Shown here: piece after piece, positions 16,411 through 26,264 of the stretch
How positions within the stretch are numbered: the first letter of the stretch is position 1
Layout: each line of letters begins with the position of its first letter
From: Lutibacter oceani
GTDB lineage: Bacteria > Bacteroidota > Bacteroidia > Flavobacteriales > Flavobacteriaceae
Assembly (NCBI RefSeq): GCF_003384935.1
Contig: NZ_QTTQ01000010.1
Coordinates: 186,001-250,000 of the forward strand
Length of the DNA: 64,000 nt
Direction of reading: 5' to 3'
Position numbers and translations under genes: made by a program
The notes under the pieces: generated by a model
Databases searched by the model: none
What the model saw: the letters and a program-made list of their open reading frames with translations, nothing else
Told to the model about the DNA's origin: nothing

Positions 16411-17448
16411 ATGAAAAGAATCGCATTACTTTTTACAATCTTAATTTTTTTATTTTCTTGTGAAGAAGCATACAAGCCAAGAGAATTAGTGAAAATTTCC
16501 ATTGAAAAATTCAAAATGGATAGCATAAGCATTAGAGCTATTGAAATTGTAAATGACTCTTCAATTGTGTATGCAGGATCTAAAGGAGATATAGGAATAA
16601 TTACAAATTCAGGTAAATTAGTTGGAACAAAAAAAATAATTACAGATACTATTATTCCACATTTTAGAGCTTTGGCATATACTAAGAAGGCTGTATTGGC
16701 CTTAAATGTTGGTAATCCTGCCCTACTTTATAAATATCAAAATAACAACATTGAAATTGTTTATAAGGAAGAAAATGAAAAGGTTTTTTATGATTCAATG
16801 CAATTTTTTGATGAATTAAATGGTATTGCAATGGGAGATCCAACTGATGAATGTTTATCAATTTTAATTACGCGTGATGGTGGAAATTCCTGGGGTAAAA
16901 TGGGTTGTGAATATTTGCCAAAAATTATGGAAGGTGAAGCTGCATTTGCTGCAAGTAATACAAATATTGCTGTTTTTGGAGAAAATGCCTGGATTGTTAC
17001 AGGAGGTTTAAAAGCGCGTGTTTTTCATACCTCAGATATGGGATTAACCTGGAATGTTTACAATACACCAATTATACAAGGAAAAAGTACAACAGGAATT
17101 TATTCGGTCGATTTTTACAATGAAAAACAAGGAATTATTTGTGGTGGTGATTATTTAGATAAATTTGGGAATTCTGCTAACAAGGCAATTACAAAAGACG
17201 GTGGAAAAACTTGGGAAGTAGTTGCTGAAAATTCTGAGCCTAAATATGTTAGTTGTGTTAATTATGTTCCTAAAACTCAAGGGAAAGAAGTTTTTGCAGT
17301 TTCCACGAATGGTATTTTTTATTCAAATAATTATGGATATGAATGGAAAAAAGTGAGTGATGAAAGTTTTTATACCATTCGTATTTTTGATAAAAATACT
17401 GCTTGGTTATCAGGAAATAATGTAATTGCTAAAATGAAAATTGAATAA
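16411..17448 (+). CDS. BNR/Asp-box beta-propeller lipoprotein
   Basis: The 345-residue lipoprotein (signal ending FLFSCEEA) is built of beta-propeller blades with Asp-box turns: ITRDGGNSWGKM, HTSDMGLTWNV, ITKDGGKTWEV and YSNNYGYEWKKV. Such folds occur in sialidase-like and YCF48/photosystem-assembly-like proteins. Close flavobacterial relatives are often labelled oxidoreductase without evidence, and I see no nucleotide or metal site supporting that. It probably acts at the outer membrane as a binding or assembly factor. Eight bases separate it from the next lipoprotein gene, so the pair is likely an operon. Confidence 0.8.
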   Translation: MKRIALLFTILIFLFSCEEAYKPRELVKISIEKFKMDSISIRAIEIVNDSSIVYAGSKGDIGIITNSGKLVGTKKIITDTIIPHFRALAYTKKAVLALNVGNPALLYKYQNNNIEIVYKEENEKVFYDSMQFFDELNGIAMGDPTDECLSILITRDGGNSWGKMGCEYLPKIMEGEAAFAASNTNIAVFGENAWIVTGGLKARVFHTSDMGLTWNVYNTPIIQGKSTTGIYSVDFYNEKQGIICGGDYLDKFGNSANKAITKDGGKTWEVVAENSEPKYVSCVNYVPKTQGKEVFAVSTNGIFYSNNYGYEWKKVSDESFYTIRIFDKNTAWLSGNNVIAKMKIE

Positions 17449-17456
17449 GTTTATAA

Positions 17457-18014
17457 ATGAAAAATTATATTTTTTTATTATTTGTCTTAACTGTTTTATC
17501 AAGTTGTAAAAAGCAATCAGAATTAAATACTATTTTCAATTGTGATACTGTAAATTTAAAGAACGCAAGCAATTATTCAGATTTTAAGCAAAACTTTAAA
17601 ATAGCTATCCCAAGTAATTGGAAAACAGAATTATACTACGATGAATTTCAATCTGAAATATTTACTGCAGACACTATAAAACAGTTAACTGCAACATTTG
17701 TGTTAGATACTTCTTTTAATTATGGAAATTTAAAATTTAATGATGATTTTCATAAAAAAACAGATTCAATTATAGCTGTTTCAAACCTTCAAAAAATAAA
17801 CCATGGAAATCTCTTTTTTAAAGAAAAACCAGCATTTTGGTATCTTGTAAAAGGAACAAAAAAAGGATTTAATTACCATCAATTCAATTTAATGGCTAAA
17901 CTATCAGAAGACACTTATTTTACAGCTTATACAGAGGTTTATGGAGATTTCAATGTAAATGAACGTATTTGTGAATCAATTGCAATATTAGATAAAATTG
18001 AATTTTTACAATAA
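17457..18014 (+). CDS. Lipoprotein of unknown function
   Basis: The 185-residue product has a short lipoprotein signal (LLFVLTVLSSCKKQ) and a single mixed alpha/beta domain. The segment NFKIAIPSNWKTELYYDEFQ resembles the start of PsbP/DUF-type ligand-binding lipoproteins of Bacteroidota, but I cannot assign a family. It follows the BNR lipoprotein with an 8-base gap and probably shares its transcript. I see no catalytic motif. Confidence 0.7.
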   Translation: MKNYIFLLFVLTVLSSCKKQSELNTIFNCDTVNLKNASNYSDFKQNFKIAIPSNWKTELYYDEFQSEIFTADTIKQLTATFVLDTSFNYGNLKFNDDFHKKTDSIIAVSNLQKINHGNLFFKEKPAFWYLVKGTKKGFNYHQFNLMAKLSEDTYFTAYTEVYGDFNVNERICESIAILDKIEFLQ

Positions 18015-18029
18015 ATTAAGAAATTTAGA

Positions 18030-18060
18030 TTGCAAATCCTTAATTGAATAGTTACTTTTG
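18030..18060 (+). promoter_or_regulatory. Promoter of pepT
   Basis: TTG at 18030-18032, a 20-nt spacer and TACTTTTG at 18053-18060 match the Bacteroidota consensus. The ATG of pepT is 17 nt downstream. Confidence 0.7.
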
Positions 18061-18077
18061 GTAAAAATTTAAATATA

Positions 18078-19310
18078 ATGCAAAAAATAATAGATCGTTT
18101 CGTAAAATATATTACAGTAGACACCCAATCGGATCCAGATAATCCAGCTTTTCCAAGTACAGAAAAACAATGGGATTTAGCTCACATTTTAGTGGGTGAA
18201 TTAAAAGAAATTGGAATGCAAGATGTTACTATAGATGACAATTGCTATATAATGGCAACTCTCCCTTCAAATGTAGATTTTAAAGTTCCTACAATTGGTT
18301 TTATTGCACATATTGATACAAGTCCAGATTATACAGGAACAAATGTAAAACCTCAGTTTCACCCTAATTATGATGGGAAGGATATTGTTTTAAACAAGGA
18401 AGAAAACATTGTATTATCTCCAAGTTATTTTGATGATTTATTGTTATATAAAGGTCAAACTTTAATTACCACAGACGGAACTACATTATTAGGTGCAGAT
18501 GATAAAGCAGGTATTACCGAAATTGTTTCAGCAATGGAATATTTAATCAATCATCCTGAAATTAAACACGGAAAAATTAGAATTTGCTTTACCCCAGATG
18601 AAGAAGTTGGTAAAGGTGCTCATATGTTTGATGTTGAAAAATTTGGTGCAGAATGGGCCTATACTATGGATGGAAGTCAGGTTGGAGAATTAGAATATGA
18701 AAACTTTAATGCAGCTGGAGCCAAAGTTACAGTTAACGGTAAAATTGTGCATCCTGGTTACGCAAAAGGAAAAATGATAAATTCAATGCTAATTGCAAAT
18801 GAATTTATTGCTGCCCTTCCAAAAAATGAAATTCCTCAGGAAACTGAAGGCTATGAAGGTTTTTTCCATTTACATGGAATGGAAGGTGAGGTTGAAAAAA
18901 CAACCTTGGAATATATAATAAGAGATCACGATATGGAACTTTTTGAAGGTAGAAAAGCACTATTTCAAAAGGTTGCAGATGATTTAAATGAAAAATTAGG
19001 CAGTAAATTGGTAGAAGTTGAAGTTAAAGATCAATACTTTAATATGCGTAAGCAAATTGAACCTGTTATGCATATTGTTGATATTGCTGAAGAAGCTATG
19101 AAACAACTTAATATAAAGCCAATAATTAAAGCAATTAGAGGAGGTACAGATGGTTCACAGTTATCTTATAAAGGGTTGCCTTGTCCAAATATTTTTGCTG
19201 GAGGACATAATTTTCACGGACGTTATGAGTACGTTCCTGCTGAATCTATTCAATTAGCAACAGAAGTAATTGTGAAAATTGCTAAAATAACTGCTGAAAG
19301 AGCTCAATAA
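18078..19310 (+). CDS. pepT: Peptidase T (tripeptidase, M20B)
   Basis: The 410-residue length is normal. It removes the N-terminal residue of tripeptides in the cytoplasm, with two zinc ions. Metal and catalytic residues are visible: His-Asp in [15 protein letters not shown], Asp in LLGADDKAG, the Glu pair in [11 protein letters not shown], Asp in [12 protein letters not shown] and the late His in [10 protein letters not shown]. The RGGTDGS motif is diagnostic. It has its own promoter and terminator (19333-19366), so it is monocistronic. Confidence 0.96.
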   Translation: MQKIIDRFVKYITVDTQSDPDNPAFPSTEKQWDLAHILVGELKEIGMQDVTIDDNCYIMATLPSNVDFKVPTIGFIAHIDTSPDYTGTNVKPQFHPNYDGKDIVLNKEENIVLSPSYFDDLLLYKGQTLITTDGTTLLGADDKAGITEIVSAMEYLINHPEIKHGKIRICFTPDEEVGKGAHMFDVEKFGAEWAYTMDGSQVGELEYENFNAAGAKVTVNGKIVHPGYAKGKMINSMLIANEFIAALPKNEIPQETEGYEGFFHLHGMEGEVEKTTLEYIIRDHDMELFEGRKALFQKVADDLNEKLGSKLVEVEVKDQYFNMRKQIEPVMHIVDIAEEAMKQLNIKPIIKAIRGGTDGSQLSYKGLPCPNIFAGGHNFHGRYEYVPAESIQLATEVIVKIAKITAERAQ

Positions 19311-19332
19311 ATACATTTATTCACAAAATTAT

Positions 19333-19366
19333 AACTCCTTTTAATGCTTTTAAAAGGAGTTTTTTT
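19333..19366 (+). terminator. Terminator of pepT
   Basis: AACTCCTTTTA pairs with TAAAAGGAGTT around a 7-nt loop, followed by seven T. Confidence 0.85.
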
Positions 19367-19435
19367 GTACAATTTAACAAACTGTTAAATATTGTTATTT
19401 TATAAAATTATATTTTAATAATTAAAACCGTTTCA

Positions 19436-19443
19436 TACTTTTG
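19436..19443 (+). promoter_or_regulatory. -7 element of lysA
   Basis: TACTTTTG matches the TAnnTTTG consensus 21 nt before the lysA ATG. I see no clear TTG at -33. Confidence 0.5.
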
Positions 19444-19464
19444 GAACTTCTAAAAAAAGAATGA

Positions 19465-20673
19465 ATGGATAATCAGTTATTAGTATCACTTACCGAAAAA
19501 TACGGTAGTCCGCTTTATGTTTATGATGCAGAAAAAATAGTTTCGCAATACAATCGTATTACAAATGCGTTTTCTGGTGTTAAAAATTTAAAATTGAACT
19601 ATGCAGTAAAAGCAAATACAAATATTAGTATTTTAAAACTATTTAAAAAATTAAATTCTGGGATTGATACAGTATCTTTTCAAGAAGTAAAATTAGCTTT
19701 AGAAGCGGGTTTTGAACCAGAAAATATCATATTTACTCCCAATGGAGTTTCGTTAGGTGAAATTGAACAAGTGGCTCAATTAGGCGTTCAAATTAATATT
19801 GATAACATTTCTATATTAGAGCAATTTGGTAACCACTACCCTAACATTCCTGTTTGTGTACGAATAAATCCACATATTATGGCAGGTGGAAACCATAAAA
19901 TTTCTGTAGGTCATATAGATTCTAAATTTGGAATATCCATTCATCAAGTTCCGCTAATTAAGCGTGTTGTTGAAAATACAGGAATGCATATAAATGGGAT
20001 TCATACACATACTGGTTCAGATATTTTGGATATAGATGTGTTTTTAGCAGCTACTGAAATTATTTTTAATACGGCTAAAGACTTTCCTAATCTGGATTTT
20101 ATAGATTTAGGAAGTGGTTTTAAAGTTCCTTATAAAGAAGGAGATATATCAACCAATATTGAAGAATTAGGAGAGCGTTTAACTAAAAGGTTTAATAAAT
20201 TTTGTAAGGATTATGGAAAGGATTTAACCTTAATGTTTGAACCAGGAAAATTTTTGGTAAGTGAATCAGGTTCATTTTTGGCACATGTTAATGTTGTTAA
20301 ACAAACTACTTCAACTGTTTTTGCGAGTGTAGATTCCGGTTTTAATCATTTAGGACGCCCAATGATGTACGATTCTTACCACCATATTCATAACATTTCA
20401 AATCCTAATGGAAGAGAACGTTATTATTCTGTAGTTGGTTATATATGTGAAACGGATACATTTGGTTCAAATAGACGAATTAGCGAAATTAGAGAAGGTG
20501 ATGTTTTATGTTTTAACAATGCAGGAGCATATTGTTTTTCAATGGCATCAAATTATAACTCACGCTATAGACCAGCAGAAGTTTTAGTTTATGAAGGCGA
20601 GGATTATTTGATAAGAAAACAAGAAACTTTTGAAGATTTATTAAAAAATCAAGTAATAATAGATTTAGAATAG
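19465..20673 (+). CDS. lysA: Diaminopimelate decarboxylase
   Basis: The 402-residue enzyme makes L-lysine from meso-diaminopimelate. It is an alanine-racemase-fold PLP enzyme. Lys49 in NYAVKANTN forms the Schiff base. GxGSGF appears as DLGSGFK, and the HTHTGSD and PGKF motifs are in place. The C-terminal beta domain has the substrate loop CETDTFG and the Tyr in FNNAGAYCFSM. It has its own promoter and terminator. The thr operon, which draws on the same aspartate family, begins 360 nt downstream. Confidence 0.95.
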   Translation: MDNQLLVSLTEKYGSPLYVYDAEKIVSQYNRITNAFSGVKNLKLNYAVKANTNISILKLFKKLNSGIDTVSFQEVKLALEAGFEPENIIFTPNGVSLGEIEQVAQLGVQINIDNISILEQFGNHYPNIPVCVRINPHIMAGGNHKISVGHIDSKFGISIHQVPLIKRVVENTGMHINGIHTHTGSDILDIDVFLAATEIIFNTAKDFPNLDFIDLGSGFKVPYKEGDISTNIEELGERLTKRFNKFCKDYGKDLTLMFEPGKFLVSESGSFLAHVNVVKQTTSTVFASVDSGFNHLGRPMMYDSYHHIHNISNPNGRERYYSVVGYICETDTFGSNRRISEIREGDVLCFNNAGAYCFSMASNYNSRYRPAEVLVYEGEDYLIRKQETFEDLLKNQVIIDLE

Positions 20674-20677
20674 ATGA

Positions 20678-20707
20678 AAACTCCGAAATATAATTTCGGA
20701 GTTTTTT
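20678..20707 (+). terminator. Terminator of lysA
   Basis: AAACTCCGAAAT pairs with ATTTCGGAGTTT around a 3-nt loop, followed by a T run. Confidence 0.85.
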
Positions 20708-20817
20708 ATTATTCTCAAAAAGTACTTTGATATAATGTTTATTGTATAGTTGTATTTAATTTTAATTGATAATTCATTAAAATTTTTACAAAAGCTTTCT
20801 TTTTTTGAAAAAAAAGT

Positions 20818-20825
20818 TACTTTTG
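20818..20825 (+). promoter_or_regulatory. -7 element of the thr operon
   Basis: TACTTTTG fits TAnnTTTG. It places the transcript start near 20830, about 45 nt before the preferred leader-peptide start and about 200 nt before thrA. The -33 TTG is not clear. Confidence 0.5.
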
Positions 20826-20874
20826 CTGTATGCAAATAGCAAAATCACATAAGTTAATTCCAAACGCAATTATA

Positions 20875-20925
20875 ATGCGCAGCTTAATTATTGCTACTAC
20901 TACAACTATTACAATTACCCTTTAG
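20875..20925 (+). CDS. thr operon leader peptide (Thr/Ile-rich)
   Basis: This small ORF ends with IIATTTTITITL just upstream of thrA. In its final part, six threonine and four isoleucine codons fall within eleven residues. That is the signature of ribosome-mediated attenuation, in which low charged tRNA-Thr or tRNA-Ile stalls the ribosome. I prefer the start at 20875 (16 residues), because the -7 element at 20818-20825 puts +1 near 20830. An in-frame ATG at 20830 would give 31 residues on a leaderless mRNA. Between the stop and thrA I see a 4-bp GGGT hairpin (20917-20929) and a 6-bp TTCATA/TATGAA hairpin with no T run. No canonical terminator is visible, so the downstream switch may act on translation or through weaker pairing. 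Confidence 0.8.
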   Translation: MRSLIIATTTTITITL

Positions 20926-21033
20926 GGGTTCTATTCTATTCATATCGTCCGTATATTATATTCATTTTTCATAAGTTTATGAAATTAGGGATATTAAAAA
21001 ATAAATTGAAATAAACATATTAAATTAATACCA

Positions 21034-23478
21034 ATGAAAGTATTAAAATTTGGAGGCTCATCGGTAGCATCTTCAGAAAACATAAATAAAGTAATAAACA
21101 TTGTTAAAGAAAGTTCTTATAAAAATAACATTGCAGTAGTTGTATCTGCATTAGGTGGCATTACCGATTTATTATTAGAAGCTGGAAAATTAGCATGTAA
21201 TGGTGATGAAAATTACATAAAAAGCCTGAAAACTATTGAAGACAGACACCTACAAGTGGTTAGGGAATTAATTCCTGTTAACAATCAAAGTGGGGTTTTA
21301 GGGCAAATTAAAAAAATGTTAAACAAATTAGAAAATACTTTAGAAGGTGTTTTTTTAATTAATGAATTGTCTAACAAAACATCTGATAAAATAGTTAGTT
21401 TTGGGGAATTATTTTCTTCATATATTATTGCTGAGGCAATGAAAAACAATAGTTTAGATGCAGAACTTAAAAATTCTCAAGAATTAATTGTTACAAATGA
21501 AAATTTTTCTAATGCTGCCGTTCTATTTGAAAAAACATCAAAAAATATTGCGGATTTCTTCAAACAAAATAGCCATAAAATAGTTGTTTTACCTGGTTTT
21601 GTAGCAAAAACTGAGAATGGTGAAGTTTCAACTTTAGGACGTGGTGGTTCGGATTATACTGCAGCTATTATAGCTGCAGCTACAAATGCATCAATTTTAG
21701 AAATTTGGACAGATGTTAGCGGTATGTATACTGCAAATCCGAATTTTGTGAGTGAAGCCTTTCCTATTAAAAATATATCTTATCAGGAAGCTATGGAACT
21801 TTCGCATTTTGGTGCTAAAGTTTTATATCCACCAACAATTCAACCAGTGTTAAAAAAGGAAATTCCAATTTGTATAAAAAATACATTTGATGCAAAAGCT
21901 GAAGGAACCTTAATAACTAAAGTATCTTCAAATACAAATCCAATTAAAGGAATTAGTCATATAGAAAATATGGCACTAATTACTTTAGAGGGAAGTGGAA
22001 TGATTGGAATTCCAGGAATTTCTAAGCGTTTATTTGAAGCTTTGTCATTAGAAAAAATTAGTGTTTCTTTAATTACTCAGGCATCTTCAGAACATTCAAT
22101 TTGTTTTGCAATTAGTAATAATGATGCCGAAAAAGCAAAAACTGCTATTGATACAGAATTTAGTTACGAAATTGAACAACATAAAATTGAACCATTAATA
22201 GTTGAAAAAAATAATGCAATTATAGCTTTAGTTGGTGACAATATGAAAAGTCATCAAGGTATTAGTGGTAAAATGTTTAGTACTCTCGGTAAAAACAATG
22301 TAAATATTAGAGCAATTGCTCAAGGTGCTTCTGAAAAAAATATTTCTGCAGTAATTGCACATAAAGACATAAAAAAGGCTTTAAATACATTGCATTCAGA
22401 ATTTTTTGAAAACCAAACAAAACAGTTAAATTTATTTGTTGTTGGTGTTGGAAATGTTGGTGGCAAATTATTAGATCAAATTAAACAACAACAAACATAT
22501 TTATTAAAAAACTTAAGGTTACAAGTACGTGTAATTGCACTTACTAATTCTAAAAAAATGGTATTTAATGAAGATGGAATTGATTTAGATAATTGGAAAC
22601 CACAATTAGAAAAAGGTGAAAAATTGAATATGGACTTGTTTCATGAAAAAGTAACAGATTTAAATTACAGAAATAGCATTTTTGTGGACAATACCGCTAA
22701 TGAAAATGTTTCTAAATTATATGCAGATTATTTAAAAGAAAGCGTTGCAGTTGTAACGTGCAATAAAATTGCCTGCTCATCAAATTACACTAACTATTTA
22801 AACTTAAAGCAATTAGCACGTGAGTACAATGCTCCTTTCCTATTTGAAACAAATGTTGGTGCAGGTTTACCTATTATTGATACGCTTAAAAATTTAATTG
22901 CTTCAGGAGATAAAGTATCTAAAATACAGGCAGTTTTGTCTGGTAGTTTAAACTTTGTTTTTAATAATTTTAATGAAGAGAATTCATTTTATAATGTTGT
23001 TGAACAAGCAGGTATTCAAGGTTATACAGAGCCAGATCCACGTATAGATTTAAGCGGTGTAGATGTAATGCGAAAAATTTTAATATTAGCTCGTGAAAGT
23101 GGGACAAGATTAGAATTGGACGATATTAAAAACGACTCATTTTTACCAAAAGCTTCTTTAGATGCTGTTACAGTGCCTGAATTTTTAGAAACTTTAAAAA
23201 CAGAAACAGCTCATTTTAATAACATTTATCAAAAAGCGGCAGCAAATAATTGTAGACTTAAATTTGTTGCTGAATTTGACAATGGAACTGCTAAAGTTGG
23301 CTTAAAAGAAATTGCATCAGATCATCCATTTTATAATTTGGATGGAAGTGATAATATTGTATTGTTTTTTACTGAAAGATATCCAGTACAACCCTTAATT
23401 ATTAAAGGAGCAGGTGCAGGTGCAGATGTTACTGCATCAGGTTTATTTGCAGATATTATTAGGATTGGTAATAATTAA
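21034..23478 (+). CDS. thrA: Bifunctional aspartokinase / homoserine dehydrogenase
   Basis: The 814-residue protein has an aspartokinase domain (1-290: KFGGSSVA, LGRGGSDYTAA, EIWTDVSGMYTANP) and paired ACT domains (about 300-455; VSLITQASSEHSICF, NIRAIAQGASEKNISAVI). The homoserine dehydrogenase domain (about 465-814) shows the NAD(P) motif GVGNVGGKL, then NKIAC, the catalytic ETNVGAGLPIIDTL and GYTEPDPRIDLSG. It carries out the first and third steps from aspartate to threonine and methionine. It sits behind the Thr/Ile leader peptide. Its stop is 1-2 nt from the thrB start, so thrABC is one operon. The ACT domains imply feedback control, probably by threonine. Confidence 0.97.
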   Translation: MKVLKFGGSSVASSENINKVINIVKESSYKNNIAVVVSALGGITDLLLEAGKLACNGDENYIKSLKTIEDRHLQVVRELIPVNNQSGVLGQIKKMLNKLENTLEGVFLINELSNKTSDKIVSFGELFSSYIIAEAMKNNSLDAELKNSQELIVTNENFSNAAVLFEKTSKNIADFFKQNSHKIVVLPGFVAKTENGEVSTLGRGGSDYTAAIIAAATNASILEIWTDVSGMYTANPNFVSEAFPIKNISYQEAMELSHFGAKVLYPPTIQPVLKKEIPICIKNTFDAKAEGTLITKVSSNTNPIKGISHIENMALITLEGSGMIGIPGISKRLFEALSLEKISVSLITQASSEHSICFAISNNDAEKAKTAIDTEFSYEIEQHKIEPLIVEKNNAIIALVGDNMKSHQGISGKMFSTLGKNNVNIRAIAQGASEKNISAVIAHKDIKKALNTLHSEFFENQTKQLNLFVVGVGNVGGKLLDQIKQQQTYLLKNLRLQVRVIALTNSKKMVFNEDGIDLDNWKPQLEKGEKLNMDLFHEKVTDLNYRNSIFVDNTANENVSKLYADYLKESVAVVTCNKIACSSNYTNYLNLKQLAREYNAPFLFETNVGAGLPIIDTLKNLIASGDKVSKIQAVLSGSLNFVFNNFNEENSFYNVVEQAGIQGYTEPDPRIDLSGVDVMRKILILARESGTRLELDDIKNDSFLPKASLDAVTVPEFLETLKTETAHFNNIYQKAAANNCRLKFVAEFDNGTAKVGLKEIASDHPFYNLDGSDNIVLFFTERYPVQPLIIKGAGAGADVTASGLFADIIRIGNN

Positions 23479-23479
23479 T

Positions 23480-24412
23480 ATGATGAACGAAATTAAAATA
23501 TTTGCTCCTGCTACAATTGCCAATGTTTCATGTGGTTTTGATGTATTAGGATTGGCACTAGATACTGTTGGTGACGAAATGGTAATTAGGAAAGTTGCTA
23601 AGCCAGGTGTTACAATAACAAAAATAATTGGTCAAAATTTACCACTGGAAACACATAAAAATGTTGCAGGTGTTGCAGCTTTGGCCTTGTTGGCAGAAAC
23701 TGAAAGTGATTTTGGATTTGAAATTGAAATTGATAAACGTATAAAGCCAGGAAGTGGAATTGGAAGCAGTGCTGCAAGTTCAGCTGGTACGGTTTGGGCA
23801 ATAAATGAATTGTTAGGAAAACCATTTTCAGTCTCAGATTTAGTGCGTTTTGCTATGGAAGGTGAACGCTTGGCAACAGGTGTTGCGCACGCTGACAATG
23901 TAGCTCCTGCCCTTTTTGGTGGGTTTACTTTAGTTAGAAGTTATGAGCCTTTGGATGTTATTAGCATAAATACTCCAAATGAATTATATGCAACTGTTAT
24001 TCATCCACAAATTGAAGTTAAGACTTCTGATGCTCGTGAAATATTAAAAACAACAGTTCCATTAAAAGATGCAATTAAGCAATGGGGAAATGTTGGCGGA
24101 CTAATAAGTGGCTTATATACTGAAGATTACGAGTTAATTGGTCGTTCTTTGGAAGATTATATTATTGAACCCATCCGTTCTATTTTAATACCAGCTTTTG
24201 ATGCAGTTAAACTTCAATCTATTAAAGCGGGAGCTTTAGGTTGTGGAATTTCAGGTTCCGGACCTTCTATTTTTGCATTAAGTAAAGGTAAGGAAAACGC
24301 ATTAAAAGTAGTAGACGCAATGAAATCTGTTTATAAAAAAGTTGGAATAGACTATGATATTCACATTTCAAAAATAAATAAACAAGGAATAAAAATTTTA
24401 GAAAGTAACTAA
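23480..24412 (+). CDS. thrB: Homoserine kinase
   Basis: The GHMP-family kinase phosphorylates homoserine for threonine synthesis. I take ATG 23480 (MMNEIKIFAPATIANV; the second ATG at 23483 is equally possible). The open frame to 23414 lies inside thrA and adds unlike sequence. The ATP loop is PGSGIGSSAASSAG, and the C-terminal motif is ALGCGISGSGPSIFAL. About 310 residues is a normal length. It lies between thrA and thrC with almost no gaps. Confidence 0.95.
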   Translation: MMNEIKIFAPATIANVSCGFDVLGLALDTVGDEMVIRKVAKPGVTITKIIGQNLPLETHKNVAGVAALALLAETESDFGFEIEIDKRIKPGSGIGSSAASSAGTVWAINELLGKPFSVSDLVRFAMEGERLATGVAHADNVAPALFGGFTLVRSYEPLDVISINTPNELYATVIHPQIEVKTSDAREILKTTVPLKDAIKQWGNVGGLISGLYTEDYELIGRSLEDYIIEPIRSILIPAFDAVKLQSIKAGALGCGISGSGPSIFALSKGKENALKVVDAMKSVYKKVGIDYDIHISKINKQGIKILESN

Positions 24413-24413
24413 T

Positions 24414-25709
24414 ATGAAATTTTTTAGTTTAAACAAACAAGCTCCAGATGTATCTTTTAAAGAAGCTGTTATAAAAGGATTAGCACCTGATAAAGGATTG
24501 TATTTTCCAGAAAGTATAACTCCTTTAGATAAAGATTTTTTCAGTCACATTGAATATTTTACAAATAATGAAATTGCTTTTGAAGTAATAAAACAATTTG
24601 TTGGTGATGAAATTCCTGAAAAAGAGCTGAGAGAAATTATTGATGAAACATTAAGTTTCGATTTTCCAGTTGTTTCCATTCAAGAGAATATTTCAACCTT
24701 AGAATTATTTCACGGTCCAACAATGGCTTTTAAAGATGTTGGTGCGCGTTTTATGGCACGCTGTTTTGGATATTTTAATAAAGAGAAAAATGCTGAAAAA
24801 GTAACTGTTTTGGTTGCAACATCAGGTGATACTGGCGGTGCTGTAGCAAGTGGTTTTTTGGGTGTTGATGGCGTTGATGTTGTAATTTTGTATCCAAGCG
24901 GAAAAGTAAGTGAAGTACAAGAAAAACAGTTAACTACATTAGGACAAAATATAAAAGCTTTAGAAGTTAATGGGACTTTTGATGATTGTCAGGCTATGGT
25001 TAAAAAAGCATTTTTAGACACAGAATTAATTTCAAAAAGAAATTTAACATCTGCAAACTCTATTAATGTTGCGCGCTGGTTACCACAAATGTTTTATTTC
25101 TTTTTTGCTTACAAACAAATACAAAATAAAAAACAAGAATTGGTATTTTCAGTGCCAAGTGGAAATTTTGGAAATATTTGTGCCGGAGCAATGGCTCAAA
25201 AATTAGGTTTACCTATAAAACAACTAGTTGCAGCTACAAATGTTAATGATATTGTTCCAAATTATTTAGAAACAGGGATTTATATTCCAAAACCATCAAA
25301 ACAAACTATTTCAAATGCCATGGATGTTGGTGACCCTAGTAATTTTATTAGAATTCAGGAGATTTATAAAAATGATCTTAAATTAAAAGAAAACCTTTCC
25401 TCCTATTCATTTACAGATATTGAAACCAAAGAAGCTATGAAAGAAATTAAAAAGGTTTCTGGTTATGTTGCCGATCCTCATGGAGCAGTTGGATATTTAG
25501 GCTTAAAAAAATATTTTGAAACAAATAATAATGGTCAAGGTATATTTTTAGAAACTGCACACCCAGTAAAATTTTTAGATGTTGTAGAACCTGTTTTAAA
25601 TGAAACCATTGAATATCCACAACAAATATTAGATGTTATTGATAAAGAAAAAGTTTCAATAAAAATTTCGACATATGAAGAACTAAAACAATACTTAGTT
25701 ACTACATAG
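24414..25709 (+). CDS. thrC: Threonine synthase
   Basis: The 431-residue PLP enzyme converts phosphohomoserine to threonine. The PLP lysine is K107 in GPTMAFKDVGARF, and the phosphate-binding loop is ATSGDTGGAV. SGNFGNICAG and ANSINVARWLPQMFYFF are typical of the longer, yeast/E. coli-like threonine synthase class. It starts one base after the thrB stop and is the last clear member of the thr operon. Confidence 0.96.
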   Translation: MKFFSLNKQAPDVSFKEAVIKGLAPDKGLYFPESITPLDKDFFSHIEYFTNNEIAFEVIKQFVGDEIPEKELREIIDETLSFDFPVVSIQENISTLELFHGPTMAFKDVGARFMARCFGYFNKEKNAEKVTVLVATSGDTGGAVASGFLGVDGVDVVILYPSGKVSEVQEKQLTTLGQNIKALEVNGTFDDCQAMVKKAFLDTELISKRNLTSANSINVARWLPQMFYFFFAYKQIQNKKQELVFSVPSGNFGNICAGAMAQKLGLPIKQLVAATNVNDIVPNYLETGIYIPKPSKQTISNAMDVGDPSNFIRIQEIYKNDLKLKENLSSYSFTDIETKEAMKEIKKVSGYVADPHGAVGYLGLKKYFETNNNGQGIFLETAHPVKFLDVVEPVLNETIEYPQQILDVIDKEKVSIKISTYEELKQYLVTT

Positions 25710-25766
25710 TAATTGTTTATCTTAATAAATATAATTAGTTTAGCTAGGCAATTTTAAATGTATCAA

Positions 25767-26264
25767 ATGAAAAATTTTCTAGCTATTTTATGTTTTATAA
25801 TTTCATTTAATCTTATATCGCAAAATACCTTAAAAATTGACCCCTCTAAAAATAGTGTAAAAGCTTCTATAAATGATGTTTCTTGGATTGCTGGTTATTG
25901 GGTTGGTGAGGCTTTTGGTGGACATACAGAAGAAGTTTGGACTACTCCTTTAGGTAATTCAATGATGGGGTCTTTTAAATTAGTGGTAAATGGTAATGTT
26001 GAATTTTATGAGTTATGTACTATTTCTGAAGAGAATGAAACCTTATATTTCCGTTTAAAACATTTCCATAACAACCTAAAAGGTTGGGAAGAAAAAGATG
26101 AAAGACTGCAAGCTCAGTTATTAAAAATTGAAGAAAATAAAGTTTATTTTGAAGATTTTACTTTTGAAAAAGTAACTGAAAACGAATTAAATATTTATGT
26201 AGTTTTTACCAATGATACTGGACATGAAGAAGAAATGAAATTTAATTATAAATTAAAAAAATAA
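25767..26264 (+). CDS. DUF6265 secreted protein
   Basis: The product is about 165 residues with a signal peptide (MKNFLAILCFIISFNLISQ). I prefer ATG 25767 over 25758 because the signal peptide begins cleanly there. The body has WIAGYWVGEAFGGHTEEVWT and GNSMMGSFKLV, characteristic of DUF6265 calycin-like beta-barrel proteins. The role is unknown, possibly lipid or small-molecule binding. Its stop codon overlaps the next start (TAATG), so it is translationally coupled to the cystathionine enzyme, an odd partner for an exported protein. Confidence 0.75.
   Translation: MKNFLAILCFIISFNLISQNTLKIDPSKNSVKASINDVSWIAGYWVGEAFGGHTEEVWTTPLGNSMMGSFKLVVNGNVEFYELCTISEENETLYFRLKHFHNNLKGWEEKDERLQAQLLKIEENKVYFEDFTFEKVTENELNIYVVFTNDTGHEEEMKFNYKLKK

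Noticed and set aside
20830-20874. 31-residue version of the thr leader peptide
   Set aside because: The -7 element at 20818-20825 puts the transcript start at about this ATG, which would make a leaderless message. The 16-residue start at 20875 is more likely, but this is not certain.
23414-23479. Longer start for homoserine kinase inside thrA
   Set aside because: The extra 22 residues come from the end of thrA in another frame and have no kinase similarity. ATG 23480 lies at the normal operon junction.
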